From the NCBI GenBank assembly GCA_017483305.1, contig JAFULC010000020.1, forward strand, positions 21,673 through 85,672: a DNA stretch of 64,000 nucleotides, read 5' to 3'. Shown here piece by piece: positions 1 through 8,563 of the stretch. How positions within the stretch are numbered: position 1 is the first letter of the stretch; every line of letters begins with the position of its first letter. Made by a program: the position numbers and the translations under genes. Origin of the DNA: Clostridia bacterium. Lineage in GTDB: Bacteria > Bacillota > Clostridia > Oscillospirales > CAG-272. A model generated the notes under the pieces. That model had not been told where the DNA came from. It searched no databases and saw nothing but the letters and a program-made list of their open reading frames with translations.

Positions 1-617
1 CAATTAAAGTTGTTAATATGGCCGGCGCAGAAGTCGGAACCATGGAGCTCTCCGATGTATTGTTCGGAGGCAATGTAAACGGCACAGTCCTCCACGCTGC
101 AGTAAGAGCTTACCTTCTCAATCAGAGACAGGGAACTCAGTCCACTCTTACTCGTTCCGAGGTTTCCGGTGGCGGTAGAAAGCCCTGGAGACAGAAGGGT
201 ACCGGTAGAGCTCGTCAGGGTTCGACCCGTTCTCCTCAGTGGACTCACGGCGGTATCGCTCTCGGTCCTAAGCCCAGAAGCTATCGCACGGATCTCAACA
301 AGAAGACAAAGAGACTCGCTCTCATCAGCGCTCTTACCGACAAGGTAAACAACGGCAAGCTCATCGTTGTTGACGATATCAAGCTTGACGCTTACAAGAC
401 CAAGACCATGGTCAACATGTTCAAGGCTCTTGGCGCAGAGAGAAAGCCCCTCGTAGTTCTTCCCACGGTAGATGCTTTCGTAGTTAAGAGCTGCGCAAAC
501 ATTCCCGGCGCAAAGACTTGCCTCTACAACACCATCAACGTATACGATATCCTGAACGCTGATACGTTCATCACTACCGTTGCGGCTGTTAAAATGCTCG
601 AGGAGGTATATGCATAA
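1..617 (+). CDS. rplD: 50S ribosomal protein L4 (5' partial)
   Basis: L4 binds 23S rRNA and lines the peptide exit tunnel. The reading frame is already open at base 3 (I-K-V-V-N-M-A-G-A-E), which matches the L4 N-terminus, so the ATG at 18 is internal and the true start lies left of the window. The central basic loop with GGGRKPWRQKGTGRARQG is the classic L4 tunnel extension. It is the first visible gene of the superoperon; its TAA overlaps the rplW ATG by one base (TAATG). The L4 protein can autoregulate the S10 operon in other bacteria; the leader that would show this is outside the window. Confidence 0.97.
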   Translation, partial: IKVVNMAGAEVGTMELSDVLFGGNVNGTVLHAAVRAYLLNQRQGTQSTLTRSEVSGGGRKPWRQKGTGRARQGSTRSPQWTHGGIALGPKPRSYRTDLNKKTKRLALISALTDKVNNGKLIVVDDIKLDAYKTKTMVNMFKALGAERKPLVVLPTVDAFVVKSCANIPGAKTCLYNTINVYDILNADTFITTVAAVKMLEEVYA

Positions 618-913
618 TGAGAATGCTTGAAGATGTAATTATTAAGCCTGTTATCTCTGAGGCATCTATGGATCTCATCGCTCAGAGAAAGTATGTTTTC
701 AAGGTAGCAAAGACTGCTGACAAGACTGAGATCGCAAAGGCAGTTGAGGCTATGTTCCCCGGCACCAAGGTCGAGGCCGTTAACACGATCAATATGAAGA
801 GAAAGCCCAAGAGATACGGTGTACACTTCGGTTACACAAGCGCTTGGAAGAAGGCAATCGTTACTCTGACTGCTGATTCCAAGACCATCGAGTTCTTTGA
901 AGGCATGAACTAA
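617..913 (+). CDS. rplW: 50S ribosomal protein L23
   Basis: L23 sits at the exit of the ribosomal tunnel and is the docking site for trigger factor and SRP. The protein is 98 residues, the usual bacterial length, with the N-terminal [10 protein letters not shown] motif and the C-terminal K-R-K-P-K-R-Y-G segment. The ATG overlaps the rplD stop, and an AGGAGG lies at 601-606 inside the end of rplD, so translation is probably coupled. Confidence 0.97.
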   Translation: MRMLEDVIIKPVISEASMDLIAQRKYVFKVAKTADKTEIAKAVEAMFPGTKVEAVNTINMKRKPKRYGVHFGYTSAWKKAIVTLTADSKTIEFFEGMN

Positions 914-930
914 GAGGGAGGTCGAATAAA

Positions 931-1767
931 ATGGCAACACTTAAGTATAAACCTACGACACCCGCGAGAAGACACATGTCCGTTCCTGTCTACAAGGATA
1001 TCATCACTAAGGACGTTCCTGAAAAGAGCCTTGTAGTAATCAAGAAAAAGCACGCGGGCCGTAATAGCTACGGACGTATCACTGTTCGTCACAGAGGCGG
1101 CGGAAACAAGGTTAAGTACAGAATTATCGACTTCAAGAGACTTTCTACAGTCCCCGCTGAAGTAATCGCTATCGAGTACGACCCCAACAGAACCGCTTAT
1201 ATCGCTCTTCTTCAGAACGAAGAGGGCGTTAAGAGCTACATTATAGCTCCCGAAGGCCTTAAGGTTGGAGATAAGGTTTACTCCGGCGCAGATGCAGACA
1301 TCAAGCCCGGTAACGCACTTCCTCTCGCTAACATCCCCGTAGGTACCTTCATCAACAGCATCGAGCTTTACCCCGGCAAGGGCGCTCAGCTCGTTCGCTC
1401 TGCAGGCGTTATGGCACAGCTTATCTCTAAGGAAGCAAACGGTATGGCTCAGGTCAGACTTCCTTCCGGTGAGGTTCGCTACATTCGCCTTGACTGTAAG
1501 GCAGTTATCGGTCAGATCGGCAATATCGACCACGACACCGTTAAGGTCGGTAAGGCAGGTAAGACCAGACACAAGGGCATTCGTCCCACAGTTCGCGGTT
1601 CCGTCATGAACCCCTGCGATCACCCCCACGGTGGTGGTGAGGGTAAGTCTCCCATCGGTCATGCTAATCCTATGACTCCTTGGGGCAAGCCTGCTCTCGG
1701 TCTTAAGACCAGAAACAAGAAGGCTCGCACTGACAAGTTCATCGTAAGACGCAGAAATGCTAAATAA
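931..1767 (+). CDS. rplB: 50S ribosomal protein L2
   Basis: L2 is needed for subunit association and peptidyl-transferase centre assembly. The protein is 278 residues, full length, with an OB-fold N-terminal half ([12 protein letters not shown]) and the C-terminal [10 protein letters not shown] motif carrying the conserved histidine near the active site. A GAGGG Shine-Dalgarno precedes the ATG. It follows rplW by 17 nt in the standard S10-operon order. Confidence 0.98.
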   Translation: MATLKYKPTTPARRHMSVPVYKDIITKDVPEKSLVVIKKKHAGRNSYGRITVRHRGGGNKVKYRIIDFKRLSTVPAEVIAIEYDPNRTAYIALLQNEEGVKSYIIAPEGLKVGDKVYSGADADIKPGNALPLANIPVGTFINSIELYPGKGAQLVRSAGVMAQLISKEANGMAQVRLPSGEVRYIRLDCKAVIGQIGNIDHDTVKVGKAGKTRHKGIRPTVRGSVMNPCDHPHGGGEGKSPIGHANPMTPWGKPALGLKTRNKKARTDKFIVRRRNAK

Positions 1768-1781
1768 GGAGGGAATATAAA

Positions 1782-2063
1782 ATGAGCAGAAGCCTTAAGA
1801 AAGCGCCTTTTGTAGAAGAAAAGCTCTACACTCGTGTTTGCGCTATGAATGATAAGGGCGAAAAGAAGGTTCTCAAGACCTGGTCTCGTTCGTCCACAAT
1901 ATTCCCGGAATTTGTCGGTCACACTATTGCGGTTTACGACGGCAGAAAGCACGTTCCGGTATATGTTACTGAAGATATGGTTGGACATAAGCTCGGTGAG
2001 TTCGCTCCCACCAGAACCTTCAAGGGCCACGCAGGCTCCAAGACATCCAACAACGGTAAGTAA
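1782..2063 (+). CDS. rpsS: 30S ribosomal protein S19
   Basis: S19 is in the head of the 30S subunit and forms a complex with S13 near the A-site. The protein is 93 residues, with the signature M-S-R-S-L-K-K start, T-W-S-R-S-S and the [13 protein letters not shown] region. It lies 14 nt after rplB with a GGAGGG Shine-Dalgarno. Length and order are normal. Confidence 0.98.
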   Translation: MSRSLKKAPFVEEKLYTRVCAMNDKGEKKVLKTWSRSSTIFPEFVGHTIAVYDGRKHVPVYVTEDMVGHKLGEFAPTRTFKGHAGSKTSNNGK

Positions 2064-2082
2064 TCAAGGGAGGAAGTAGAAA

Positions 2083-2418
2083 ATGAAAGCATATGCATAT
2101 CTTAAGTATGCGAGAATTTCCCCTCGTAAGGTGAAGATCGTTCTCGACCTCATCAGAGGCAAGGATGCAGGCGCAGCTATGGCTATCCTCAAGAACACCC
2201 ACAAGGGCGCTTCTGAGTACCTTATCAAGCTTTTGGGAAGTGCAATCGCAAACGCAGAAAACAATTTCCACATGGATCCTACAAAGCTCTACGTATCCGA
2301 GTGCTTCGTATGCCCCGGTCCTACGCTCAAGCGCATTATGCCCAGAGCGAAGGGTAGTGCAGATAGAATCCTTAAGAGAACCAGCCACGTTACAATCGCG
2401 GTTGAAGAAAGAAACTAA
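2083..2418 (+). CDS. rplV: 50S ribosomal protein L22
   Basis: L22 contacts all domains of 23S rRNA and its beta-hairpin reaches into the exit tunnel, where macrolide-resistance mutations occur in other species. The protein is 111 residues and shows A-R-I-S-P-R-K-V near the N-terminus and the hairpin segment [23 protein letters not shown] Shine-Dalgarno precedes the ATG. Normal S10-operon position. Confidence 0.97.
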   Translation: MKAYAYLKYARISPRKVKIVLDLIRGKDAGAAMAILKNTHKGASEYLIKLLGSAIANAENNFHMDPTKLYVSECFVCPGPTLKRIMPRAKGSADRILKRTSHVTIAVEERN

Positions 2419-2435
2419 GAGAGGAGACAAGAGTT

Positions 2436-3224
2436 ATGGGTCAGAAAGTTAATCCCCACGGCCTCAGAGTAGGCGTTATAAAGAACTGGGATTCAAGATG
2501 GTTCGCAAAAGACGAAGTTTTCGGCGACACTCTTGTATCCGACTACAACATCAGAAAATATCTTAAGAGCGAGCTTCAGGACGCAGGCGTTCCCAAGATC
2601 GAGATCGAGCGTGACAGCCGCAGAGTAAGAGTTTTCATTCACTGTGCTAAGCCCGGTATGGTTATCGGTAAGGGCGGTGTTGAGATAGAGAAGTACAAGG
2701 CACAGCTCGAGAAGATGGTTGGCATGCCCGTATCCCTCAACGTTGTTGAGGTAAGACAGCCCGACCTCAACGCTCAGCTCGTTGCTGAGAACATCTGCTC
2801 TCAGCTTGAGAAGCGTGTTACCTTCCGCCGTGCTATGAAGATGGCTATCAGAAACACCATGAGACTTGGTGCAAAGGGTATTAAGATCGCTTGCAGCGGA
2901 CGTCTTGGCGGTGCCGAGATCGCAAGAAGCGAGCACTATCATGAGGGTACTATCCCGCTTCAGACACTCAGAGCTGACATCGAGTACGGCTTCTGGGAGG
3001 CAAACACCACCTACGGTAAGATCGGTGTTAAGGTCTGGATCTACAGAGGCGAGGTCCTCAACGAAGTAAACCGTCCTGCACGCAACGGCGAGCGCAGAGA
3101 CAATCGCGGTGATCGCAGAAACAACGGCGACAGACGCGACAGAAGAAACGGTGGCAACCGTCAGGGTCGTGGCGATAGAGCGCCCAGAGCTGACAGAGCT
3201 CCCAGAGACGGAGGTGCTAAATAA
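2436..3224 (+). CDS. rpsC: 30S ribosomal protein S3, long charged C-terminal tail
   Basis: S3 helps form the mRNA entry channel and has helicase activity there. The N-terminal half carries a KH domain with the GxxG loop ([12 protein letters not shown], about residues 69-80). The S3 core ends near residue 212. It is followed by a tail of about 50 residues made almost only of R, N, D, G, P and A (repeats such as [13 protein letters not shown]). Similar tails occur in some Clostridia and Actinobacteria, and the tail is probably disordered and RNA-contacting. The stop overlaps the rplP start (TAATG). Confidence 0.97.
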   Translation: MGQKVNPHGLRVGVIKNWDSRWFAKDEVFGDTLVSDYNIRKYLKSELQDAGVPKIEIERDSRRVRVFIHCAKPGMVIGKGGVEIEKYKAQLEKMVGMPVSLNVVEVRQPDLNAQLVAENICSQLEKRVTFRRAMKMAIRNTMRLGAKGIKIACSGRLGGAEIARSEHYHEGTIPLQTLRADIEYGFWEANTTYGKIGVKVWIYRGEVLNEVNRPARNGERRDNRGDRRNNGDRRDRRNGGNRQGRGDRAPRADRAPRDGGAK

Positions 3225-3646
3225 TGTTAATGCCTAAGAGAGTTAAATTCCGCCGTGTACAGCGCGGAAGACTTAAGGGTAAGGCGCTTAGAGGCAACAC
3301 TATTACCAACGGTAACTACGGTCTCGTAGCACTTGAGCCCGCTTGGATCACAAGCACTCAGATCGAGGCTGCCCGTATCGCTATGACTCGTTACATCAAG
3401 CGTGGCGGTAAGGTTTGGATCAAGATATTCCCCGATAAGCCTATCACAGAGAAGCCTGCTGAAACTCGAATGGGTTCCGGTAAGGGTTCGCCCGAATATT
3501 GGGTAGCCGTTGTTAAGCCCGGCCGCGTAATGTTCGAGATGGACGGCGTTTCTGAAGAGGTAGCTCGTGAGGCTATGCGTCTTGCAGGCCACAAGCTCCC
3601 CATCAAGACCAAGTTCATGGTTAAAGAAGAAGTAAAGGAGGCATAA
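3224..3646 (+). CDS. rplP: 50S ribosomal protein L16
   Basis: L16 binds the elbow of A-site tRNA and organises the central protuberance. The protein is 140 residues and begins [16 protein letters not shown], the usual bacterial start, with [12 protein letters not shown] in the middle (the loop hydroxylated in some bacteria). Its start overlaps the rpsC stop, giving coupled translation. Confidence 0.97.
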   Translation: MLMPKRVKFRRVQRGRLKGKALRGNTITNGNYGLVALEPAWITSTQIEAARIAMTRYIKRGGKVWIKIFPDKPITEKPAETRMGSGKGSPEYWVAVVKPGRVMFEMDGVSEEVAREAMRLAGHKLPIKTKFMVKEEVKEA

Positions 3647-3650
3647 GCTC

Positions 3651-3839
3651 ATGACATCTAAAGAACTCAGAGAAATGACAGCTGAACAGCTTAACGCAAA
3701 GCTCACTGAACTTAAGAAAGAGCTTTTCAACCTCCGTTTCCAGCACGCAGTTAATCAGCTTGAAAACACTCACAAGATGACTGAGGTCAAGCGTGATATC
3801 GCTCGTGTAATGACAGTTCTCAATGAGAAGAACGCATAA
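3651..3839 (+). CDS. rpmC: 50S ribosomal protein L29
   Basis: L29 is a small helical protein beside the tunnel exit that contacts L23 and trigger factor. The protein is 62 residues with the typical L-R-E-M-T-A-E-Q-L start and [10 protein letters not shown] core. It begins 4 nt after rplP; AAAGGAGG at the end of rplP serves as ribosome binding site. Confidence 0.97.
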   Translation: MTSKELREMTAEQLNAKLTELKKELFNLRFQHAVNQLENTHKMTEVKRDIARVMTVLNEKNA

Positions 3840-3849
3840 GGAGGCAGTC

Positions 3850-4110
3850 ATGACAGAAGAAAGAGCACTCAGAAAAGTTAGAGTTGGCATGGTTGTCAGC
3901 GACAAGATGGACAAGACTGTTGTCATCGCTATCGAGGACAACGTCAAGCACCCCGTATACGGTAAGATCATCAAGCGCACACTTAAGGTTCACGCTCACG
4001 ACGAGAACAACGAATGCGGTGTTGGTGATAAGGTAAGAATCATGGAAACAAGACCCCTCTCCAAGACTAAGAGATGGCGCGTTGTTGAAGTGATCGAAAA
4101 GGCTAAATAA
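3850..4110 (+). CDS. rpsQ: 30S ribosomal protein S17
   Basis: S17 is a primary 16S rRNA binding protein with an OB fold. I start it at the ATG at 3850 because it has AAGGAGG at 3839-3845 and yields M-T-E-E-R-A-L-R-K, 86 residues, the usual length. An upstream ATG at 3823 lies inside rpmC and would add nine non-homologous residues. D-K-M-D-K-T-V-V and K-T-K-R-W-R-V are family hallmarks. Confidence 0.96.
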   Translation: MTEERALRKVRVGMVVSDKMDKTVVIAIEDNVKHPVYGKIIKRTLKVHAHDENNECGVGDKVRIMETRPLSKTKRWRVVEVIEKAK

Positions 4111-4167
4111 TTGAATTCGAATAGTAGGTACGTCGAAGCGTACTCGAAACAGTAGGAGGAAAAAACA

Positions 4168-4536
4168 ATGATTCAACAGCAATCTCTTATGAAGGTCGCT
4201 GACAACACCGGCGCTAAGGAGCTGATGTGTATTCGCGTTCTCGGCGGAACAGGCCGCAGATACGGTAACATCGGTGACATCGTGGTTTGCTCCGTTAAGA
4301 AGGCAATCCCCGGCGGCATGGTTAAGAAGGGCGACGTCGTAAAAGCAGTTATAGTAAGAAGCGCTCACGGTATGAAGCGTGCAGACGGCTCTTACATCAA
4401 GTTCGATGAGAACGCAGCAGTAATTATCAAAGAAGACAACACTCCCAAGGGTACCCGTATCTTTGGCCCTGTTGCAAGAGAGCTCCGTGAGAAGGACTTC
4501 CTTAAGATCCTCTCCCTCGCTCCCGAAGTACTTTAA
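4168..4536 (+). CDS. rplN: 50S ribosomal protein L14
   Basis: L14 forms an inter-subunit bridge and binds 23S rRNA. The protein is 122 residues, the exact usual size, with the start M-I-Q-Q-Q-S and D-N-T-G-A-K-E and the end [11 protein letters not shown]. It follows rpsQ after 57 nt, longer than most spacers here. That spacer contains a small GTACG/CGTAC hairpin (about 4129-4144) before an AGGAGGA ribosome binding site. Confidence 0.97.
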   Translation: MIQQQSLMKVADNTGAKELMCIRVLGGTGRRYGNIGDIVVCSVKKAIPGGMVKKGDVVKAVIVRSAHGMKRADGSYIKFDENAAVIIKEDNTPKGTRIFGPVARELREKDFLKILSLAPEVL

Positions 4537-4551
4537 TGGAGGTAATGAACG

Positions 4552-4860
4552 ATGGCAAATATTAAAAAAGGCGACACCGTTGTAGTACTCTCCGGTAATT
4601 CCAAGGGCGTTAAGGGCAACGTTATTGCCGTTTCCCCCAAGGAGAACAAGGTACTCGTTGAAGGTGCACACATTATCCACAAGCACGTTAAGGCTCGCAG
4701 ACAGGGTGAGGCTAGCGACATCGTAGACGCTGAAGGCGCAATCTACGCTGATAAGGTCGCTCTCTACTGCCCCAAGTGCAACAAGGGTGTAAGAGTTCAC
4801 CACACCGTTGAAAACGGTAAGAAGATCCGCGTTTGCAAGTGCGGACACAAGTTTGACTAA
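4552..4860 (+). CDS. rplX: 50S ribosomal protein L24
   Basis: L24 is an assembly initiator of the large subunit and lies near the tunnel exit. The protein is 102 residues with an N-terminal KOW motif ([16 protein letters not shown]). The C-terminus has C-P-K-C and V-C-K-C-G, a four-cysteine set able to bind zinc, seen in part of the family. It starts 15 nt after rplN. Confidence 0.96.
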   Translation: MANIKKGDTVVVLSGNSKGVKGNVIAVSPKENKVLVEGAHIIHKHVKARRQGEASDIVDAEGAIYADKVALYCPKCNKGVRVHHTVENGKKIRVCKCGHKFD

Positions 4861-4874
4861 GGAGGGAATTAACA

Positions 4875-5414
4875 ATGGCAAGACTTAATGATATGTACAA
4901 GGCCGAGGTTGCTCCCGCCCTTATGAAAAAGTATTCCTACAAGAGCGTTATGCAGATCCCCAAGCTTGACAAGATCGTTGTCAACGTTGGCGCTGGCGAC
5001 GCTAAGGATAACACCAAGGTTATTGATTCCGTAATCAACGACCTCACCATCATCACCGGTCAGAAGGCAGTTCCCACCTATGCTAAGAAGTCCGTAGCAA
5101 ACTTCAAGCTCCGTCAGGGCATGAAGATCGGCGCAAAGGTAACTCTTCGCGGTGAGAAGATGTACGAGTTCATGGACAGACTTTTCAACTTCGCTCTGCC
5201 CAGAGTTCGTGACTTCAAGGGTATCAACCCCAACGCTTTCGACGGTCGTGGAAACTACTCCCTCGGTCTCAAGGAACAGCTTATTTTCCCTGAAATCGAG
5301 TACGATAAGGTAGAGAAGATCCGCGGTATGGACATCTGCTTCGTTACTACTGCTAACACAGACGACGAGGCAAGAGAGCTGCTCACTCTTATGGGCGCTC
5401 CCTTCGCAAAATAA
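4875..5414 (+). CDS. rplE: 50S ribosomal protein L5
   Basis: L5 binds 5S rRNA and contacts P-site tRNA. The protein is 179 residues, full length, with the [13 protein letters not shown] and [15 protein letters not shown] segments. A GGAGGG ribosome binding site is present. In E. coli S8 represses translation around rplE; no such site can be judged here. Confidence 0.97.
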   Translation: MARLNDMYKAEVAPALMKKYSYKSVMQIPKLDKIVVNVGAGDAKDNTKVIDSVINDLTIITGQKAVPTYAKKSVANFKLRQGMKIGAKVTLRGEKMYEFMDRLFNFALPRVRDFKGINPNAFDGRGNYSLGLKEQLIFPEIEYDKVEKIRGMDICFVTTANTDDEARELLTLMGAPFAK

Positions 5415-5430
5415 TCGGAGGTAATGGAAA

Positions 5431-5616
5431 ATGGCTAAAACAGCAATGATACTCAAGCAGCAGAAGACCCAGAAGTACTCCACTCGCGAGTACAACCGTT
5501 GCAAGATCTGTGGACGTCCTCACGCTTACATGCGTAAGTACGGTATCTGCCGTATCTGCTTCAGAAACCTCGCATACAAGGGTGAGATCCCCGGCGTAAA
5601 GAAGGCTTCTTGGTAA
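5431..5616 (+). CDS. rpsZ: 30S ribosomal protein S14, zinc type
   Basis: S14 is in the 30S head. The protein is 61 residues, the short zinc form, with C-K-I-C and C-R-I-C pairs spaced as in Firmicutes type Z S14. The gene is often named rpsN or rpsZ. It is the last gene before an unusually long gap of about 290 nt in the operon; a GGAGG site precedes its ATG. Confidence 0.97.
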   Translation: MAKTAMILKQQKTQKYSTREYNRCKICGRPHAYMRKYGICRICFRNLAYKGEIPGVKKASW

Positions 5617-5910
5617 TAATTTTTGTTTATAATCGCCGTTCCGGTCGGCTCGACTTACACCTTGTAGGTCTTGAGCCTCCCGACGACGATTCTACCTCAA
5701 AAATTCAATCCTGCTAAGTGAGATTTGATGAAAATCTCGCAAAAATGTGAAATAACTCTTAAATTAATGAGAGTTTTTCAATAAAACCCCCAACTATCGG
5801 AAGGAAGTTAATCTACGGCGCTTTGCCGGGTTGGACTTAACCGCCGATATGCCGCCGAGGACGATTCTCGGCAGCAAGAAAATTCATACTTGCATCAGGA
5901 GGAAAAGAAA
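5617..5910 (+). promoter_or_regulatory. structured non-coding gap inside the spc operon
   Basis: This spacer separates rpsZ from rpsH, where only a short gap is usual. It holds at least four stem-loops: a long one at 5631-5691 (AATCG/CGATT closing, inner GGCTC/GAGCC); GAGATTT/AAAATCTC near 5719-5738; AACTCT/AGAGTT followed by T residues near 5754-5780, which is terminator-like; and GCCGAG/CTCGGC at 5854-5872. No coding frame fits. It may be a processing, attenuation or ribosomal-protein binding leader. The assignment as regulatory is inference. Confidence 0.5.
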
Positions 5911-6306
5911 ATGCAAATGTCAGACGTAATTGCAGATATGCTCACAAGAATTCGTAACGCTAGCAACGCTAAGCACGCGACTGTGGACATTCCTGCATCC
6001 AACATGAAGAAGTCTATAGCTGATATCCTTGTTGAAGAGGGATACATCAAGAGCTATGACGTTATCGAGGATGGCAAGCAGGGTACTATCAGAGTTACCC
6101 TCAAGTACATCGGCAAGACAAAGGTTATCAGAGGTCTCAAGAGAGTTTCTAAGCCCGGTCTCCGTATCTACGCAGGCTACGAGGATATGCCTCAGGTTAT
6201 GAACGGTCTTGGTATCGCGATAGTCTCTACATCCAAAGGAATCATGACAGACAAGAAGGCTCGCGCAGCTAAGGTTGGCGGCGAAGTCCTCGCGTATGTA
6301 TGGTAA
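5911..6306 (+). CDS. rpsH: 30S ribosomal protein S8
   Basis: S8 binds helix 21 of 16S rRNA and is a central assembly protein. The start at 5911 is chosen from CAGGAGG at 5897-5903 and the family N-terminus [17 protein letters not shown], giving 131 residues. An in-frame ATG at 5890 has no ribosome binding site. The C-terminal S-T-S-K-G-I-M-T-D motif is intact. It is preceded by the long structured spacer, so it may have separate control from the genes upstream. Confidence 0.96.
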   Translation: MQMSDVIADMLTRIRNASNAKHATVDIPASNMKKSIADILVEEGYIKSYDVIEDGKQGTIRVTLKYIGKTKVIRGLKRVSKPGLRIYAGYEDMPQVMNGLGIAIVSTSKGIMTDKKARAAKVGGEVLAYVW

Positions 6307-6327
6307 TCGAACGGGAGGTATACTGAT

Positions 6328-6948
6328 ATGTCAAGAATTGGTAGAATGCCTGTCGAAATTCCTGCAGGTGTTACAGTTACAGTAAACGGTAATACTGTTA
6401 CCGTTAAGGGCCCCAAGGGTACTCTTACTAAGGACTTCAGTGAGAGAATCACTGTTGCAGTTGAGGGTAACCAGGTGCTCGTTACAAGACCCACAGATGA
6501 GAAGGAAGACAGAAGCCTTCACGGCCTCACCCGTGCTCTCGTGCAGAACATGGTAACCGGTGTAAGCCAGGGCTACAAGAAGGTCCTTATGATCATCGGT
6601 GTTGGTTACAAGGCTGTTAAGACCGGTAAGGATCTTCAGCTTTACTTGGGCTATTCGCTTATGCCCGGCGTGGGTACTCCCCAGGCTAAATACATCATTA
6701 GCGACACTGATACAGTTAAGCTTTCCGTTCCCAACGAGGGCGAAATCAAGGCTCAGGGCATCGATAAGATGACTACTGAGAAGGTCAGCGGCGGTCTTAT
6801 CATCGTTGTTGAGGGTATTGATAAGCAGGAAGTTGGCCAGATGGCTGCTGTTATCAGAGGCAAGCGTCCTCCCGAGCCCTATCACGGCAAGGGTATCCGT
6901 TACATCGACGAGTACGTTCGTCGTAAGGCCGGAAAGACCGGTAAATAA
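6328..6948 (+). CDS. rplF: 50S ribosomal protein L6, longer than usual
   Basis: L6 binds 23S helix 97 near the GTPase centre. The protein is 206 residues against about 178-185 in most bacteria. The N-terminal domain ([12 protein letters not shown]) and the C-terminal [13 protein letters not shown] motif are normal. Extra residues lie between L-Y-L-G-Y-S and the final motif (about residues 110-150), within the second domain. A GGGAGG site lies before the ATG. Confidence 0.95.
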   Translation: MSRIGRMPVEIPAGVTVTVNGNTVTVKGPKGTLTKDFSERITVAVEGNQVLVTRPTDEKEDRSLHGLTRALVQNMVTGVSQGYKKVLMIIGVGYKAVKTGKDLQLYLGYSLMPGVGTPQAKYIISDTDTVKLSVPNEGEIKAQGIDKMTTEKVSGGLIIVVEGIDKQEVGQMAAVIRGKRPPEPYHGKGIRYIDEYVRRKAGKTGK

Positions 6949-6967
6949 TTGAAAGGAGTGGAGTAAC

Positions 6968-7327
6968 ATGGTATCAAGAAAAGACAGTAACAAGGCTCGT
7001 CTTAAGAGACATAAGAGAGTCAGAGCAAAGATCTCGGGTACACCCGCACGTCCTCGTCTTGCAGTTTACCGTTCCAACGCGAACATTTCTGCACAGATCA
7101 TCGACGACGTTGCAGGTAAGACATTGGTTTCCGCTTCTACCTACGGCGCATCCTTCGAGGGTAACGGCGGTAACAAGGCTGCTGCTCGCGAGGTCGGTAA
7201 GACCATCGCTGAAAAGGCAGTTGCTATGGGCATCACAGAAGTCGTATTCGACAGAGGCGGCTATCTTTATCACGGACGTGTATCGGAATTGGCTGAAGGC
7301 GCTCGCGAGGGCGGTCTGAAGTTCTAA
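6968..7327 (+). CDS. rplR: 50S ribosomal protein L18
   Basis: L18 carries 5S rRNA into the central protuberance with L5. The protein is 119 residues with the basic N-terminus, the [10 protein letters not shown] motif and the end [24 protein letters not shown] provides the ribosome binding site. A 75-nt spacer with two small hairpins follows (TAATCC/GGATTA near 7325-7341, TGTTCAAA/TTTGAACA at 7359-7383). Confidence 0.96.
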   Translation: MVSRKDSNKARLKRHKRVRAKISGTPARPRLAVYRSNANISAQIIDDVAGKTLVSASTYGASFEGNGGNKAAAREVGKTIAEKAVAMGITEVVFDRGGYLYHGRVSELAEGAREGGLKF

Positions 7328-7402
7328 TCCATCTCGGATTAGTAACCGGTTTGTACACTGTTCAAACAACATTTATTTGAACATTTCAGAGGAGAATTTA
7401 AC

Positions 7403-7906
7403 ATGGCACAGAAATTTAATCCGGCAGAGGTGGAGCTTACTGAAAAGCTCGTCTCGCTGAACCGTGTTTCCAAGACCGTTAAGGGCGGACGTATCGCACG
7501 TTTCGCAGCGCTCATGGTTGTCGGTGACGGCAACGGTCACGTTGGCGTAGGTCTCGGAAAGGCCGCAGAGGTTCCCGAAGCAATCCGCAAGGGAATCGAA
7601 GATGCGAAGAAAAATATGATCACAGTTTCCCTTAAGGGAACCACGATCCCCCACGAAGTTGTCGGTGTATTCGGCGCAGGTAAGGTGCTTCTTAAGCCCG
7701 CTGCTCTCGGTACCGGTATTATCGCGGGTGGTAAAGTAAGAGCAGTTCTTGAGGCTGCAGGTATCTCCAACATCAGAGCTAAGTGCCTCCGTTCCAACAA
7801 TCCTACCAACGTTGTTAAGGCAACTATGGAAGGTCTTAAGGAACTCCGCACTGCTGAAGAGGTTGCGAAGATCCGTGAAATCAGCGTAGAGCAGGTTAAG
7901 GGTTAA
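7403..7906 (+). CDS. rpsE: 30S ribosomal protein S5
   Basis: S5 is in the 30S body at the mRNA entry site and affects decoding accuracy. The protein is 167 residues, with the double-stranded RNA-binding N-terminal domain ([12 protein letters not shown]) and the C-terminal domain ending in [18 protein letters not shown] precedes the ATG. Normal spc order. Confidence 0.97.
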   Translation: MAQKFNPAEVELTEKLVSLNRVSKTVKGGRIARFAALMVVGDGNGHVGVGLGKAAEVPEAIRKGIEDAKKNMITVSLKGTTIPHEVVGVFGAGKVLLKPAALGTGIIAGGKVRAVLEAAGISNIRAKCLRSNNPTNVVKATMEGLKELRTAEEVAKIREISVEQVKG

Positions 7907-7923
7907 TAAGGAGGTAAGACACA

Positions 7924-8103
7924 ATGAAAAAGGTTACACTTACAAAGAGTCTTATCGCATCCAAGCCCAATCAGCGCGCAACCGCGAAGTCCCTCGGTCT
8001 TAACAAGATCGGTGACTACATCGTTCACGCTGACGACGCTGTTCTTGCAGGTAAGATCAAGGTTCTCGCTCACCTCGTAACGGTTGAGACCGTAGAAGAC
8101 TAA
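7924..8103 (+). CDS. rpmD: 50S ribosomal protein L30
   Basis: L30 is a small 50S protein near 5S rRNA. The protein is 59 residues, the standard size, starting [12 protein letters not shown] and carrying the L-G-L-N-K-I-G core motif. AAGGAGG lies at 7908-7914. It sits between rpsE and rplO as in most bacteria. Confidence 0.95.
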   Translation: MKKVTLTKSLIASKPNQRATAKSLGLNKIGDYIVHADDAVLAGKIKVLAHLVTVETVED

Positions 8104-8119
8104 TAGGAGGTATCAGAGA

Positions 8120-8560
8120 ATGAAACTTAATGAACTTAAGCCCGCTGCAGGCTCCGCTAAGGACGCTTGGAGAAAGGGTAGAGGCGCAGGCTCCGGTAAC
8201 GGTAAGACTGCAGGTAAGGGTCACAAGGGCCAGAATGCTCGTTCGGGCGGCGGCGTAAGACCCGGATTTGAGGGAGGTCAGCTTCCTCTTTACAGAAAGC
8301 TTCCTAAGAGAGGCTTTAAGAACAGATTCGCTGTCAACTACGCTATCGTTAACGTATCTGAGCTCAATGTTTTTGAGAACGGATCCGTAGTTGATCTCGA
8401 GGCACTTCTCGCTAAGAAGATCGTCCGCAAGTCTCTTGACGGACTCAAGGTTCTCGGTAACGGAGAACTTACCAAGAGCTTAACTGTTAAAGCGGCAGTC
8501 TTTTCTGCAACCGCTAAGGAAAAGATAACAGCAGCAGGTGGACAGGCAGAGGAGGTATAA
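8120..8560 (+). CDS. rplO: 50S ribosomal protein L15
   Basis: L15 is a late-assembly 50S protein. The protein is 146 residues, with the glycine-rich basic N-terminus ([19 protein letters not shown]) and [17 protein letters not shown]. It ends 3 nt before secY, so the two are probably translationally coupled. Confidence 0.97.
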   Translation: MKLNELKPAAGSAKDAWRKGRGAGSGNGKTAGKGHKGQNARSGGGVRPGFEGGQLPLYRKLPKRGFKNRFAVNYAIVNVSELNVFENGSVVDLEALLAKKIVRKSLDGLKVLGNGELTKSLTVKAAVFSATAKEKITAAGGQAEEV

Positions 8561-8563
8561 GGG

